This document shows positions 40,796 through 48,784 of a DNA stretch of 64,000 nt, piece after piece. This DNA is from Deinococcus rhizophilus (lineage in GTDB: Bacteria; Deinococcota; Deinococci; Deinococcales; Deinococcaceae), in NCBI RefSeq assembly GCF_030271215.1, contig NZ_JASNGB010000001.1, forward strand, positions 1 to 64,000, in the 5' to 3' direction. Below the pieces are notes generated by a model. It saw only the letters and a program-made list of their open reading frames with translations, was not told the DNA's origin and made no database searches. Numbering within the stretch: the first letter of the stretch is position 1; every line of letters begins with the position of its first letter. Made by a program: the position numbers and the translations under genes.

Positions 40796-42635
40796 CTCCT
40801 TCCTGTGCGGACCTGACGGTCAGGACCGCCGCTGCGTGCGCAGCCGGATCATGTCTGACCCTGCCCCCGAACAACCTCTCCGGCGCGAGGGCGAGCACGG
40901 CCCCGTCCCCGTCATCGGGGGACTGGCCCTTGGTGCGTTTCTTGAAGTCGTTCTTCTTCTCCAGCTTGCGGACATCCCGGTCCCCCTTGGTGACGTAGCC
41001 GTACTTGCGTTCGGTGAGATCGCGCTTGAGCAGCAGCGGCGGATGCTCGATGCGAATGGCGCTGAGCACCTCGTCGGCCATCGCGTACATCTCGGTCACG
41101 AGGTCCGCGTACTGGTCCGGGTCGGTGGGGCTGCTGCCGAAGGCGACCTCATGCACCACGAACCCGTCCGGGAACAGGGCGGCCACGTCCACCAGCTTGC
41201 GAATGCCGTCCACGATGCCGCCGCCGTACCCGGCGTCCACGCGGACGCTGGCGGCCGTTGCGCCCTGCGCCGCGTACTTCCGCAGCGCCTTGGCCGCCGC
41301 CTGCACGTAGCGGTCGGTGCGGCTCATCTCGTCGAGTTCCTGCGCTCCCTGGATCGCTTCCTCGAACCGCAGAACACGCTCGAACAGGCCGTAGAGCGTC
41401 CCGGCATCGTCTCCGAAGCGGGAGCAGTCGACGCCGAGTTGCACGCGGCGCACCGGACGGCGCAGGGGTTGCTGGGTGGCCAGCGCCACCATGACGGCGG
41501 CGCCCACTTCCGCCACGCTCTCGCGCCGCACGTCGCGGGTCAGGCAGGCGTCGAAGCGGCCCGCGCTGATGAAGGTGTCTCCGCCGCCGCCGCTGGGCGG
41601 GATGCCCAAAGCGCCGTACAGGAAGCCCCGCTTGGGGGCGAAGATCGTCCCCGGTGGGTGGAAGCCGCCGCCCGCCCTCGGCACCGGCCAGGGCACCGCG
41701 AAGGTGTGCCGCGTCTCGTCCATCTCGGGCACCACCTCGCACCCGAAGGTGCGCTGGTCCTCGATCATTTCGTTGAAGGTGCTGCGGGTCGTCCCGCCGG
41801 GCACCTCCGTGGTGCCGTTCACGACGTTGGGGAAGTCCAGCAGCGAGAGCCGGTACACCAGGGCCAGCGGGTGCATCTTCATCTCTTGGAACGTGGAGGA
41901 GGAGGTCTTGGGGTTGGCGTACAGCAGCCAGATGCGGACCGTGTTGCCGGTGAACTGGCGCTTCACCGCGTCGTACATGAATTCCGCTATGCCCTCGGCT
42001 TCCTCGAAGACCCACAGGTGGAAGTCGTTGTGCTGGCCTTGCACGCGCTCCGTGCCGGTCCCGCCCGCGTCGTTCGTCACGAAGCCCATGGCAAAGTGGT
42101 CGGCTGAGGTCTCCGCGCGCATGTCCTTGGGCATCAGGCCGGGCATGACGTTGCGCCGCCGGGCCTTCGCGTTGGCGACGTGCATGCGGATGTTCTTCCA
42201 GAGGGTGTCGCGCACCTGGTCGTTGGTGTTCGCCGTGCTCTGCACAACCGACGCGCCCCACACCCGGTAGAACCAGATGATCGCCGGGGCGCCCAGCCCG
42301 TACGTCTTCCCCAGGCCGTGCGCCGCCTCGATCACGAACACGTAGGGGACGTTCTGCTCGCCCGCGAGCTGCCGCCGCACGCTGTCCTGAATGTCCTCCA
42401 GAATTTCGTACTGCCCGGGCTTCCCGTTCATGCCCCGCCAGGGCTTCATGCCCAGCACCCGCTCGCAGAAGCCGATCAGATCGGTGCTGTAGCGCTCCGT
42501 CCACTTGCTCTGCTCGTCGCGCACCGGCCCCTGGGTGGGAAGCTTGCCGCTTTCGCGCAGGCGTTTGCGGGCGATGGCCTGCATCACCGCGCCCCGGGTC
42601 ATCCAACTGGGCGGGCGGCTAGAACTCCGCGTCAT
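40764..42635 (-). CDS. terL: Terminase large subunit
   Basis: 623 aa. ATPase domain with a Walker A-like EAAHGLGKTYG (from residue 103) and Walker B HLWVFEEAEG (from 206), adenine-binding and coupling segments between them. The nuclease domain starts around residue 395 with LGVDCSRFGDD (acidic D403), and further acidic residues follow about 465 (VRVDAGYGGG). It packages DNA into the prohead. The ATG at 42635 overlaps the small subunit by 17 nt; an ATG at 42602 is an alternative. Confidence 0.9.
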   Translation of the reverse strand: MTRSSSRPPSWMTRGAVMQAIARKRLRESGKLPTQGPVRDEQSKWTERYSTDLIGFCERVLGMKPWRGMNGKPGQYEILEDIQDSVRRQLAGEQNVPYVFVIEAAHGLGKTYGLGAPAIIWFYRVWGASVVQSTANTNDQVRDTLWKNIRMHVANAKARRRNVMPGLMPKDMRAETSADHFAMGFVTNDAGGTGTERVQGQHNDFHLWVFEEAEGIAEFMYDAVKRQFTGNTVRIWLLYANPKTSSSTFQEMKMHPLALVYRLSLLDFPNVVNGTTEVPGGTTRSTFNEMIEDQRTFGCEVVPEMDETRHTFAVPWPVPRAGGGFHPPGTIFAPKRGFLYGALGIPPSGGGGDTFISAGRFDACLTRDVRRESVAEVGAAVMVALATQQPLRRPVRRVQLGVDCSRFGDDAGTLYGLFERVLRFEEAIQGAQELDEMSRTDRYVQAAAKALRKYAAQGATAASVRVDAGYGGGIVDGIRKLVDVAALFPDGFVVHEVAFGSSPTDPDQYADLVTEMYAMADEVLSAIRIEHPPLLLKRDLTERKYGYVTKGDRDVRKLEKKNDFKKRTKGQSPDDGDGAVLALAPERLFGGRVRHDPAAHAAAVLTVRSAQEGGGYDDLYSWP

Positions 42636-43188
42636 CGTCCTCGTCGGGCGGGATCATGGCGGCCAGGCGCCACAGCTCCTCTTCGGGCAGCTTGTCGAGG
42701 TCGTCGGGCGACTTGATGCGGCCGAAGTTGATGTTCAGCTCCTCCATGCCCAGGGCCTTGCGCTCCAGCTCGGTGCCAATCTTGATGGTCCGGGCCATGT
42801 CGAGCACGTCCATCTTCTCCGGGTCCTGATGGGCCATCGCCCGCACACCCAGGGTGACCAGGGCCTTGCCGACCTTGGCCTGCCGCATCCGCACCTCGGT
42901 CTTCATGTCGAGGTCGAGGGCACGCAGCCTGCCGTCAACCTGCCGTCTTACCTCCAGCCGGAGATCCACCCAATCTTCTGCGCTGGCACGCTTCTCGATC
43001 TGCCGCTTGTCGGGGTAGCCCGGTTTGGCGGCAAGGCTCGCGTAGGTGACGGTGTCATCTCCGCGGATGTACTCGCGGCGGATGGCACTCCAGTCGTGCT
43101 TGACGCGCTTGTCCTCGGCGCTTCGCGCCCCGCCGCTGCCACTGTTCTTCGGGGTCGTCTTGGGGTTGGCGGGGGCATGTTTTGTCAT
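42619..43188 (-). CDS. terS: Terminase small subunit
   Basis: 189 aa, immediately before the large subunit. The N-terminus is basic and disordered, then an HTH-like region (WSAIRREYIRGDDTVTYASLA, RQIEKRASAEDWVDLR) for binding the packaging site, and a helical oligomerisation part. The ATG has the strong ribosome binding site AGGAGGTGA. First gene of the late structural operon. Confidence 0.82.
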   Translation of the reverse strand: MTKHAPANPKTTPKNSGSGGARSAEDKRVKHDWSAIRREYIRGDDTVTYASLAAKPGYPDKRQIEKRASAEDWVDLRLEVRRQVDGRLRALDLDMKTEVRMRQAKVGKALVTLGVRAMAHQDPEKMDVLDMARTIKIGTELERKALGMEELNINFGRIKSPDDLDKLPEEELWRLAAMIPPDEDDDAEF

Positions 43189-43203
43189 GTAGATTCACCT
43201 CCT

Positions 43204-43434
43204 ATGGGAAGATCAGGTATGCAAAGACTTCTGGGGCAGCGGCAGGTAGGTAGCAGCGTTGTGCAGGTCTGGGGGGTAAGCCGCACCGAAAGCTTCATCG
43301 GTGGCGCAAGCGAAACCGTTGAGGATTACGTCCTTGTGATCAACGGACACCCCCGTCATGACCTTGGTGCGATTGGGGCAAGCCCGGAGGCTCTGTTAGA
43401 CATCGGTGCCGACGCGGTGCAGGGTGGCTATTAG
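43204..43434 (+). CDS. Small hypothetical protein on the opposite strand
   Basis: 76 aa from ATG 43204; an ATG at 43219 with an AGATCAGG-like site upstream is possible. The sequence looks natural (SVVQVWGVSRTESFIGGASE, DYVLVINGHPRHDLGAIGA), and base use is less GC-rich than its neighbours. It sits between terS and the ParB/PAPS-reductase operon, divergent from the former and convergent with the latter, its stop overlapping the neighbour's end. Unknown family. Confidence 0.5.
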   Translation: MGRSGMQRLLGQRQVGSSVVQVWGVSRTESFIGGASETVEDYVLVINGHPRHDLGAIGASPEALLDIGADAVQGGY

Positions 43435-43949
43435 ACCTTTGGCGACCACCCCCTGCTGAACTCGGTCTTCCCCTGTGTTCCTCGCTCGGTCATCCCGCCC
43501 CTGTCGTAGAGGCGGGTGACTTCTTCTTTCTCCATGCCGCAGCGCTGCATCACCTGCTCGGGCGTCATGCCCTCCTCGTCGATCAGGCGGCGCACGATCT
43601 CCGCCATCTTCAGGACCCCGTGCTCGCCCCTGGCCCGGTTGTGGCGGATGGTGCTGAGCATCTGGTCTCCTACAGCGGGCGGCAGCAGCCGGACCACGGG
43701 CACGTACCCGCCGGTCATCGCGTAGATGCGCGGGTCGCCGCTGCACGTCCAGCGGTGAAAGCCGTCCACGATCTCGCCGTCTGGGCGGGCCACCAAGGGC
43801 TGCGTCCAGCCGTCCTCGACGATGCTGGTCTTCAGCAGCTCCATCTCGGGCTTGGCCGCGTAGTTCGGGTTGTAGTTGTTCGCGTAGAGGTCGTCGCGGT
43901 GCACCCACTCGATCACCGAGAGGGGCTGGGCGTCACGTCCGTGCTTCAT
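43431..43949 (-). CDS. IbrB-like ParB/Srx-fold protein
   Basis: 172 aa from the ATG at 43949 (ATGA overlap with the PP-loop gene). A ParB N-terminal-type fold is shown by IVEDGWTQPLVARPDG then IVDGFHRWTCS (DGFHR at 62-66), the conserved nucleotide-binding segment. It has the IRHNRARGEH segment typical of the IbrB group. The C-terminal part is an HTH-like helix set (MTPEQVMQRCGMEKEEVTRLYD). IbrB proteins are encoded with IbrA proteins, in E. coli on a prophage-like element where the pair activates other genes. Confidence 0.8.
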   Translation of the reverse strand: MKHGRDAQPLSVIEWVHRDDLYANNYNPNYAAKPEMELLKTSIVEDGWTQPLVARPDGEIVDGFHRWTCSGDPRIYAMTGGYVPVVRLLPPAVGDQMLSTIRHNRARGEHGVLKMAEIVRRLIDEEGMTPEQVMQRCGMEKEEVTRLYDRGGMTERGTQGKTEFSRGWSPKV

Positions 43950-45262
43950 GGCGTGTCTCCTTGGAGGGCGGCCAGTTCCTCGAGGTAGGGCGCGAGGTCG
44001 GCGCGGTACTTCTCGTGCATGCGCTGTACCTGCTCGGGCGGACGCCTGCCGATGTTGGGCTGGCGGCGGTCCTTGAAGTTCCCGCGCATGGCGATCTTGA
44101 TGAAGAAGCTCCACGAGTACCCCGTCAGTGGGTGGTCGGCGGTCGGAGCCAGCAGGTCCGCGGTCTTGCGGTAGTGCATCCGGAGGTGGCTGCGAATCGC
44201 CTTGCTGACCTGGGCGGCTTCCTTCGGCGGGAAGTTGGCCTGCACGAGGTCGCGCAGCCAAGCCTCGTAGGTGATGCCCGGCGGCTTTTCCGGCACCTCG
44301 CCGAACGCGTACAGCTCGGTTCTGGAGTAGCGCTTGGCGGTGGCCGCGCCGGGCACCCGGTAGACCATCCGGTCCCACAGCTCGGGCTCGCACTGGTGGT
44401 ACTGGTCTAGGCGCTGCATGGGCTCCTCGCCGAAGGGCGGCGCGAGGCGCTGGCGGGGCGGGCTGAACCCCAGCTTGTCCATCAGGTCGTAGACCCGGCA
44501 GTAATCCCAGCCGAACCGCTTGGGCGCGAGCCATACGTCTTCGGTGCGCCAGTCGTAGATCGGGTAGGCCTTCCAGACGTTGCCCGCGTGCTGGAGGTTG
44601 TTCGCTCCTCCGTAACCCCCGGTGTCCTTGACGATGTAGTTGTCCACTGCGCGGCGGCTCACGGCGGCCCGGCGGATCAGGCTCTCGTCGGCGCGGATGC
44701 CCAGCAGCTGCACCACGTTGCCCAGGGTGGGCGGGAACAGCAGGCCGCTCACCTCGGGGACGGACAGGCGATTGGCCGGGTCGTGGTAGTCGTAGCCGGG
44801 GATCTCGGTGATCGCCTCGGGCGGGAGGTCACGGATCCAGAGGTGGCGGTCCTCGGGTGCCCAGGGGGACCACACAGGCGACTCACTGGAGCAGGCATTT
44901 CGGTGCTTGACCGGCACGCACATCCAGCGCAGCGCCACGTCCGGGTCGGCGGCCACGCGGCGCACGTAGTCCACGTTCTCGGAGTAGATGCACTCCTCGT
45001 CCCAGAAGACGACGTCGAGCGGCGTGCGGCCCAGCTCGCGGGCCACCTCCAGGGCGAGGTTCAGCACGATGGTGGAGTCCTTGCCGCCGCTGAAGCTCAC
45101 GCTCACGTGGTCGAAGCGCTCAAAGAGGACGTGCAGGCGCTCACGGGCGAGGGTCAGCACGTCCTGCTCCACCGTCTGCGGCTTTAGGCGGCTCTGCTTG
45201 GGGTTGTGCTGGTAGGGGCGACCCAGCGCGGGGTGCGGGGGCGCGTACTCCGGGCCGGTCAC
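43946..45262 (-). CDS. DUF3440/IbrA-like PP-loop (PAPS-reductase family) protein
   Basis: 438 aa from a GTG in a GTGA overlap. PP-loop SFSGGKDSTIVL (SGGKDS at 58-63) binds and adenylates through ATP pyrophosphatase chemistry. IbrA-type features follow: FWDEECIYSENVDYVRR, WMCVPVKHRNACSSESPVW, GIRADESLIRR and a C-terminal half rich in His/Arg (SHLRMHYRKTADLL). The partner IbrB-like ParB gene overlaps it by 4 nt. The true reaction of IbrA is not settled; PAPS-reductase relatives handle sulfur or nucleotide activation, including DndC of DNA phosphorothioation. Confidence 0.85.
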   Translation of the reverse strand: MTGPEYAPPHPALGRPYQHNPKQSRLKPQTVEQDVLTLARERLHVLFERFDHVSVSFSGGKDSTIVLNLALEVARELGRTPLDVVFWDEECIYSENVDYVRRVAADPDVALRWMCVPVKHRNACSSESPVWSPWAPEDRHLWIRDLPPEAITEIPGYDYHDPANRLSVPEVSGLLFPPTLGNVVQLLGIRADESLIRRAAVSRRAVDNYIVKDTGGYGGANNLQHAGNVWKAYPIYDWRTEDVWLAPKRFGWDYCRVYDLMDKLGFSPPRQRLAPPFGEEPMQRLDQYHQCEPELWDRMVYRVPGAATAKRYSRTELYAFGEVPEKPPGITYEAWLRDLVQANFPPKEAAQVSKAIRSHLRMHYRKTADLLAPTADHPLTGYSWSFFIKIAMRGNFKDRRQPNIGRRPPEQVQRMHEKYRADLAPYLEELAALQGDTP

Positions 45263-46038
45263 GTCAGGCCCCGCGCGTCCATGAACTGCCGCGCCGACGG
45301 GAGCACCGCCGCGGCCTCGCGCACGATCTCCGGGTCGGTCTCCCAAGTCTGCGCGAAGCCGTCGTCCACGTCCCGCGCGTAGGGGCGCTGCGGCCAGGGG
45401 CCGGTGCCTGTCACCCACCCGTCGCGCATGGCGTAGAAGGGGGGCAGGGCCAGGCCCTCGCGCCTGATCAGCTGCAAGACTGCCTCGTGGGGCCAGTCGC
45501 GCAGGGGGCTGTGGCGCAGGGTGCCGCCCCGGTTGGCGTAGAGGCCGTCCTTGCCGCAGAAGTTCCCCTCGGCCTTGCGGCGGCCCAGGATCAGCACGTC
45601 CAGGCCCTTGCCCCGGAAGTAGAGGTCCTGGGCCGTGTGCTGCACGAGGCGGTACCACTTCGCGTTGGTGGCCGCGTCCTGAGGAAAGAGCATGGCGGGG
45701 TGGTCGCGCAGCCACAGCAGGCCCTGGCCGGTGTTCACCGTGCGGACCCAGCCGGGCTGGTGCTGGGCGAGCCAGGCCAGGAACGACGGGTACTCGAGTT
45801 GGGTCAGGGCCAGCACGCCGTCGAGCACTCCGGCCCGCTCGGCGACCACCTGCAGGGCGAGGCTGTCCTTGCCGCCGCTCCAGGCGATGGCCGCCCGCTT
45901 GCCCGCTGTGACTTCGCAGACCTCGCGCACGGCCTCGTCGAGGAGGCGGTCGAGGTCCGCGTCGGGGAACAGGTCGGGGCGGTTCCAGGCGGCGTCCCAG
46001 GCCTCCTGGGTGGTGTTCTGCCTGCGGCCGAGGGTCAC
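45259..46038 (-). CDS. PAPS-reductase-like PP-loop ATP pyrophosphatase
   Basis: 259 aa from a GTG in a GTGA overlap. PP-loop IAWSGGKDSLALQ (SGGKDS at 54-59), LGRRKAEGNFCGKDG (a cysteine near the active-site arginine) and the family's C-terminal DWPHEAVLQLIRREGLALPP. A second, different member of the superfamily in one operon with the IbrA-like protein. Not an obvious assimilatory PAPS reductase, since the C-terminal redox cysteine motif is absent. Confidence 0.82.
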   Translation of the reverse strand: MTLGRRQNTTQEAWDAAWNRPDLFPDADLDRLLDEAVREVCEVTAGKRAAIAWSGGKDSLALQVVAERAGVLDGVLALTQLEYPSFLAWLAQHQPGWVRTVNTGQGLLWLRDHPAMLFPQDAATNAKWYRLVQHTAQDLYFRGKGLDVLILGRRKAEGNFCGKDGLYANRGGTLRHSPLRDWPHEAVLQLIRREGLALPPFYAMRDGWVTGTGPWPQRPYARDVDDGFAQTWETDPEIVREAAAVLPSARQFMDARGLT

Positions 46039-46775
46039 TGCTCGGCCTCCCGCATGTCGCAACTGCTGGCGTCGGGGCGGTCGTCGGTCAGGAAGATGGT
46101 CTGCGCCATCATCTTGAACCCGCTCATGCGCTCGCGGAACGTCTCGATGCTCTCCTCGGGGTGTACGGAGTCGATCACCGCGTTCGGCCCGATGGCGTTG
46201 AACTGGTGCGAGACGCCGCGCGGGATCTGCATGTCCACGAAGGAGCAGGGCGGCACCAGCAGGTTGTAGCGGGTGCGCTGCACGCCCTCCGGCAGGTCGG
46301 GCATGTCGTCCTCGAACTGGAAGGGCACGAAGGGCGTCACGCCCGGCACGTTCGTCACGATGAACGGCGAGAGGCTGCCCACCCGGATCACCGTGTCCGG
46401 ACCGGTCATCATCCGCACGAAGCGCAGGCCGGTGTGCAGGTGCATCCGCGAGCAGATGCCGCGCTCTTCCACGTTGTAGAAGTCCATCAGGTAGCGGCTG
46501 GCGAAGTAGCCGTCGAAAGGCTTTTCCAGCATGTACACGTCGCCTTCCTCGAACTCCTGGGCGCGGGTGATGCCGTCCTCGTCGGGGGTGCGGGCTGCGC
46601 GGCTGCCGTGGGCGGCCCGCACGATGCGGGCAAAGGCCCACACCATCTGCCCGGCCAGCTCGTCGCTGAGCTGCATGACGGGCGTGACGACGTTCTGCGC
46701 GGGGTCCACGAAGGTAGCCACATCGTGGATCTCGTTTTCGTCGTCGGGGTGGTGCTTCATCGGCTCGGGATTCAC
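46035..46775 (-). CDS. Cupin-fold protein of the ParB/PAPS-reductase operon
   Basis: 246 aa. Residues about 100-210 fit a cupin barrel: SRMHLHTGLRFVRMMTG with H112 and H114, and IPRGVSHQFNAIG with H190, arranged like a metal site. The N-terminal 75 residues are helical (LAGQMVWAFARIVRAAHG). GTG start in an overlap with the ParB-like gene. Cupins can be oxygenases, isomerases or binding proteins; the substrate here is unknown. Confidence 0.7.
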   Translation of the reverse strand: MNPEPMKHHPDDENEIHDVATFVDPAQNVVTPVMQLSDELAGQMVWAFARIVRAAHGSRAARTPDEDGITRAQEFEEGDVYMLEKPFDGYFASRYLMDFYNVEERGICSRMHLHTGLRFVRMMTGPDTVIRVGSLSPFIVTNVPGVTPFVPFQFEDDMPDLPEGVQRTRYNLLVPPCSFVDMQIPRGVSHQFNAIGPNAVIDSVHPEESIETFRERMSGFKMMAQTIFLTDDRPDASSCDMREAEQ

Positions 46776-47578
46776 GCGGCCACCTCGCTGAGGTAGGCGC
46801 GGATGATCGCCATGAACGCCTCGGGCGCGGTCGCCACGCCGAACTGCTCGCGGGCACGCTTCACGGCCCGCTGGGCGAGGTCGCGGTCCGGCGCGGGCAC
46901 CACGTACACGACTTGCACGTACTCGGGGTTTCCTGGCCCTACAGGGGCGGCCGGTGGGGCAGGCTCGGCGGGGGCCGCGTCCCCTCCCGCCGCCGGGGTG
47001 GGGGTGGCCTGCGCCTGCGGCGCCGCTGCTGCCGCTACGCCGATCAGGTCGTTCAGGAACTCGCTGGGGGCCTCGGGGAGCGCGGGGGCGCTGGCCGCCT
47101 GGGCGTCCGTCTCTTTCACGAACGCTTCGAGGTCGAATCCGGCCACGGCGCGGAGATCATCGTCGAGGCCGCCCAGCATCCCGGCGAGCAGCTCGTCGTT
47201 CCAGCCGCCGAGTTCGCCCGTACGGTTGTGGGCCACGAGGTAGGCGGCGGCCTCGTCCTCGCTGCCGAAGCTGCCGCCGCGCGTGACGGGGACCAGCCAC
47301 ATGCCGTCCTCGCGGACCTGCACGAACTGCGGCGCGGGCTGACCGGCGGCGTGGGCACGCTCCAGCACGGAGAGGCGGCCGTGCCCGGCGATCAGGCGGC
47401 CCGTGGCCTCGTCGATGGCGAGGGGGTCGCGGAAGCCGAAGCGGCTGATGCTGGCGGCGATCGCGCCGTCGGCGTGCTCCTTCGGGTTGCCCGGCCAGCG
47501 GGCGAGCTGGTCGAGCGGCAGGTACTCGATCCGCAGGGCGGCATCGGCAGGGGCGGCGGGGGTCTTACGTGGGGCCAT
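46772..47578 (-). CDS. ParB N-terminal-domain (nuclease-fold) protein
   Basis: 268 aa from the ATG at 47578 with GGAG upstream; longer forms run into non-coding sequence. The N-terminal 130 residues follow the phage ParB-methylase pattern: YLPLDQLARWPGNPKEH, SISRFGFRDPLAID, IAGHGRLSVLE (GHGR at 65-68), then AYLVAHNRTGELGGW. No methylase domain follows; instead there is an Ala/Pro linker and a small helical end. First gene of the five-gene operon. Could direct the operon's chemistry to nucleotides or DNA. Confidence 0.82.
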   Translation of the reverse strand: MAPRKTPAAPADAALRIEYLPLDQLARWPGNPKEHADGAIAASISRFGFRDPLAIDEATGRLIAGHGRLSVLERAHAAGQPAPQFVQVREDGMWLVPVTRGGSFGSEDEAAAYLVAHNRTGELGGWNDELLAGMLGGLDDDLRAVAGFDLEAFVKETDAQAASAPALPEAPSEFLNDLIGVAAAAAPQAQATPTPAAGGDAAPAEPAPPAAPVGPGNPEYVQVVYVVPAPDRDLAQRAVKRAREQFGVATAPEAFMAIIRAYLSEVAA

Positions 47579-47706
47579 ACAAGCTCCAGCCCGACTGTCT
47601 ACCGTGGTGGACACGGCAGGCTCCCATCGGGGCGACGCACAAGGATTTGCCCATGGGGCAGCGGCGTCTTGAGGTGGTCGTGGGGCAGGGGATTCCTGCG
47701 GCCCGG

Positions 47707-47777
47707 TGGTGGTGACTCCCGGAGTTGAACCGGGGCAGCGCATGCCGCTGAGGCGAACGCGCTGTGGCCCTGTCACC
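47707..47777 (-). tRNA. tRNA-like element (degenerate tRNA or tRNA mimic)
   Basis: 71 nt on the minus strand. Acceptor-like arms GGTGAC and GTCACC close the ends, followed by A and an encoded CCA. The T-arm is perfect: CCCGG, loop TTCAACT, CCGGG. The middle is abnormal: no D-arm, and a long hairpin closed by CAGCGC/GCGCTG. A CAT triplet lies near the loop but lacks the preceding T. Not a normal elongator tRNA; a phage tRNA relic or a tRNA-like structure is more likely. Confidence 0.45.
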
Positions 47778-47785
47778 ACGGCATG

Positions 47786-47808
47786 AAAAAACCCCGCCAC
47801 AGGCGGGG
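47786..47808 (-). terminator. Intrinsic terminator after the lipoprotein gene
   Basis: Stem CCCCGCC (47792-47798) with GGCGGGG (47802-47808), followed on the minus strand by six T residues. It ends the lipoprotein transcript 8 bp before the tRNA-like element. Confidence 0.85.
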
Positions 47809-47830
47809 AAGGAAGCGGGGCGAGGGGGTG

Positions 47831-48550
47831 TCAGGGCAGACTGGCGAAACGCAGGCCTGTGGCGCGCACCAGCGTCCCTTGGCCGGTACTTGGGTTCACA
47901 GTGATGATCTGCCCAGCATTGGTCCGGCCGTAAAGCGTGCCATACAGGTAATCGAGGCCGTAGACATCCGCATAGCCCGTGGACCCCACCACCTGCACCG
48001 TCTGCGTCGCCAAGACGATACGGACGAGAGCGTCCGCAGATGAACTGGTGCGAACAGTCGCGTAGAGGCTGCCGTCCGGCGCGAACGCGAGGTCACCGCT
48101 GGACCGATAGCCCATGTTCATGACCTTGGTGGCCTGGCCCGTCGACGTATTGACGTTGTAGAGGTTGCCGTCCAGCGCAGCCGCGTACAGTTGCCCCTGT
48201 CGGTCGACCGTCAGAGCGTTGATATTCCCCACGCCGTAGGAACCGACAGCGCTGATGGTCTTGGCATTCAGATCAATGCGCAGGAGACGTGAGAATGTCG
48301 AGGCATACATGACGTCGCCTACCTGCGCGGCGTCCGTGATCTCGTCAACGTAGGTCAGTTCCATGGTCTTCTGGTCGCTCGCCGCACCCTTGAGAACGAT
48401 GGAGTAGAGCGAAGAATCCGTGACTGCATAAGTGCGAACCACATCAGGCACGGGGCCAGGGTCAACCGGGCGAACGCTTCCGCCCCCACCACCACACGCG
48501 GCGAGGGTGAGGGCGGCTAAAACCAGTGGACCAAGCAGTCGAGAGTTCAT
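47831..48550 (-). CDS. Lipoprotein with beta-propeller-like repeats (moron candidate)
   Basis: 239 aa. Lipobox LAAC at residues 16-19 after a signal helix, then a GGGGGS linker, so the protein is probably lipid-anchored outside the membrane. The rest has repeated blade-like units (DNLYNVNTSTGQATKV, GLDYLYGTLYGRTNAGQ, IITVNPSTGQGTLVRATG). Own terminator downstream, and no overlap with phage operons. It lies between early and late regions, where lysogenic-conversion genes often sit. Confidence 0.75.
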   Translation of the reverse strand: MNSRLLGPLVLAALTLAACGGGGGSVRPVDPGPVPDVVRTYAVTDSSLYSIVLKGAASDQKTMELTYVDEITDAAQVGDVMYASTFSRLLRIDLNAKTISAVGSYGVGNINALTVDRQGQLYAAALDGNLYNVNTSTGQATKVMNMGYRSSGDLAFAPDGSLYATVRTSSSADALVRIVLATQTVQVVGSTGYADVYGLDYLYGTLYGRTNAGQIITVNPSTGQGTLVRATGLRFASLP

Positions 48551-48784
48551 ACCGTCTGTGGTACCTCATAAACCTCGGACACAAGAGCAAAAATGAGGCA
48601 TGCCCCCCCCAGCTCCCCCCAGAGTCTGAGGCTGGGACAATAGGAGCAAGAGCGGCTCAGCGCTTCATGGCGGGACCTCCAGGGGTGGGGTGGGCCGCAC
48701 CGGGGTAAGACCAACGCGAAGCGCCCCCACCGCAGAGGCAGGGGCGCGTGGCATTCGGGTAGACGTGGTGCAGCTTGAACGAAA
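48551..48784. other. Gap before the early operon's last gene
   Basis: 234 bp. The only clear structure is a hairpin GCGCCCC (48721-48727) / GGGGCGC (48741-48747) just past the end of the 493-aa gene, without a T-run; it may end the early transcript. The lipoprotein promoter should be at the left side of this gap, but I see no convincing -35/-10 pair. Confidence 0.5.

Noticed and set aside
42505..43203. Plus-strand frame opposite terS extending into the small gene at 43204
   Set aside because: Only the part after 43204 looks like protein; the upstream part is antisense of the terminase small subunit.
47707..47777. Functional initiator-type tRNA-Met because of the CAT triplet
   Set aside because: The triplet is not preceded by T in a 7-nt loop, and there is no D-arm; kept only as a tRNA-like element.
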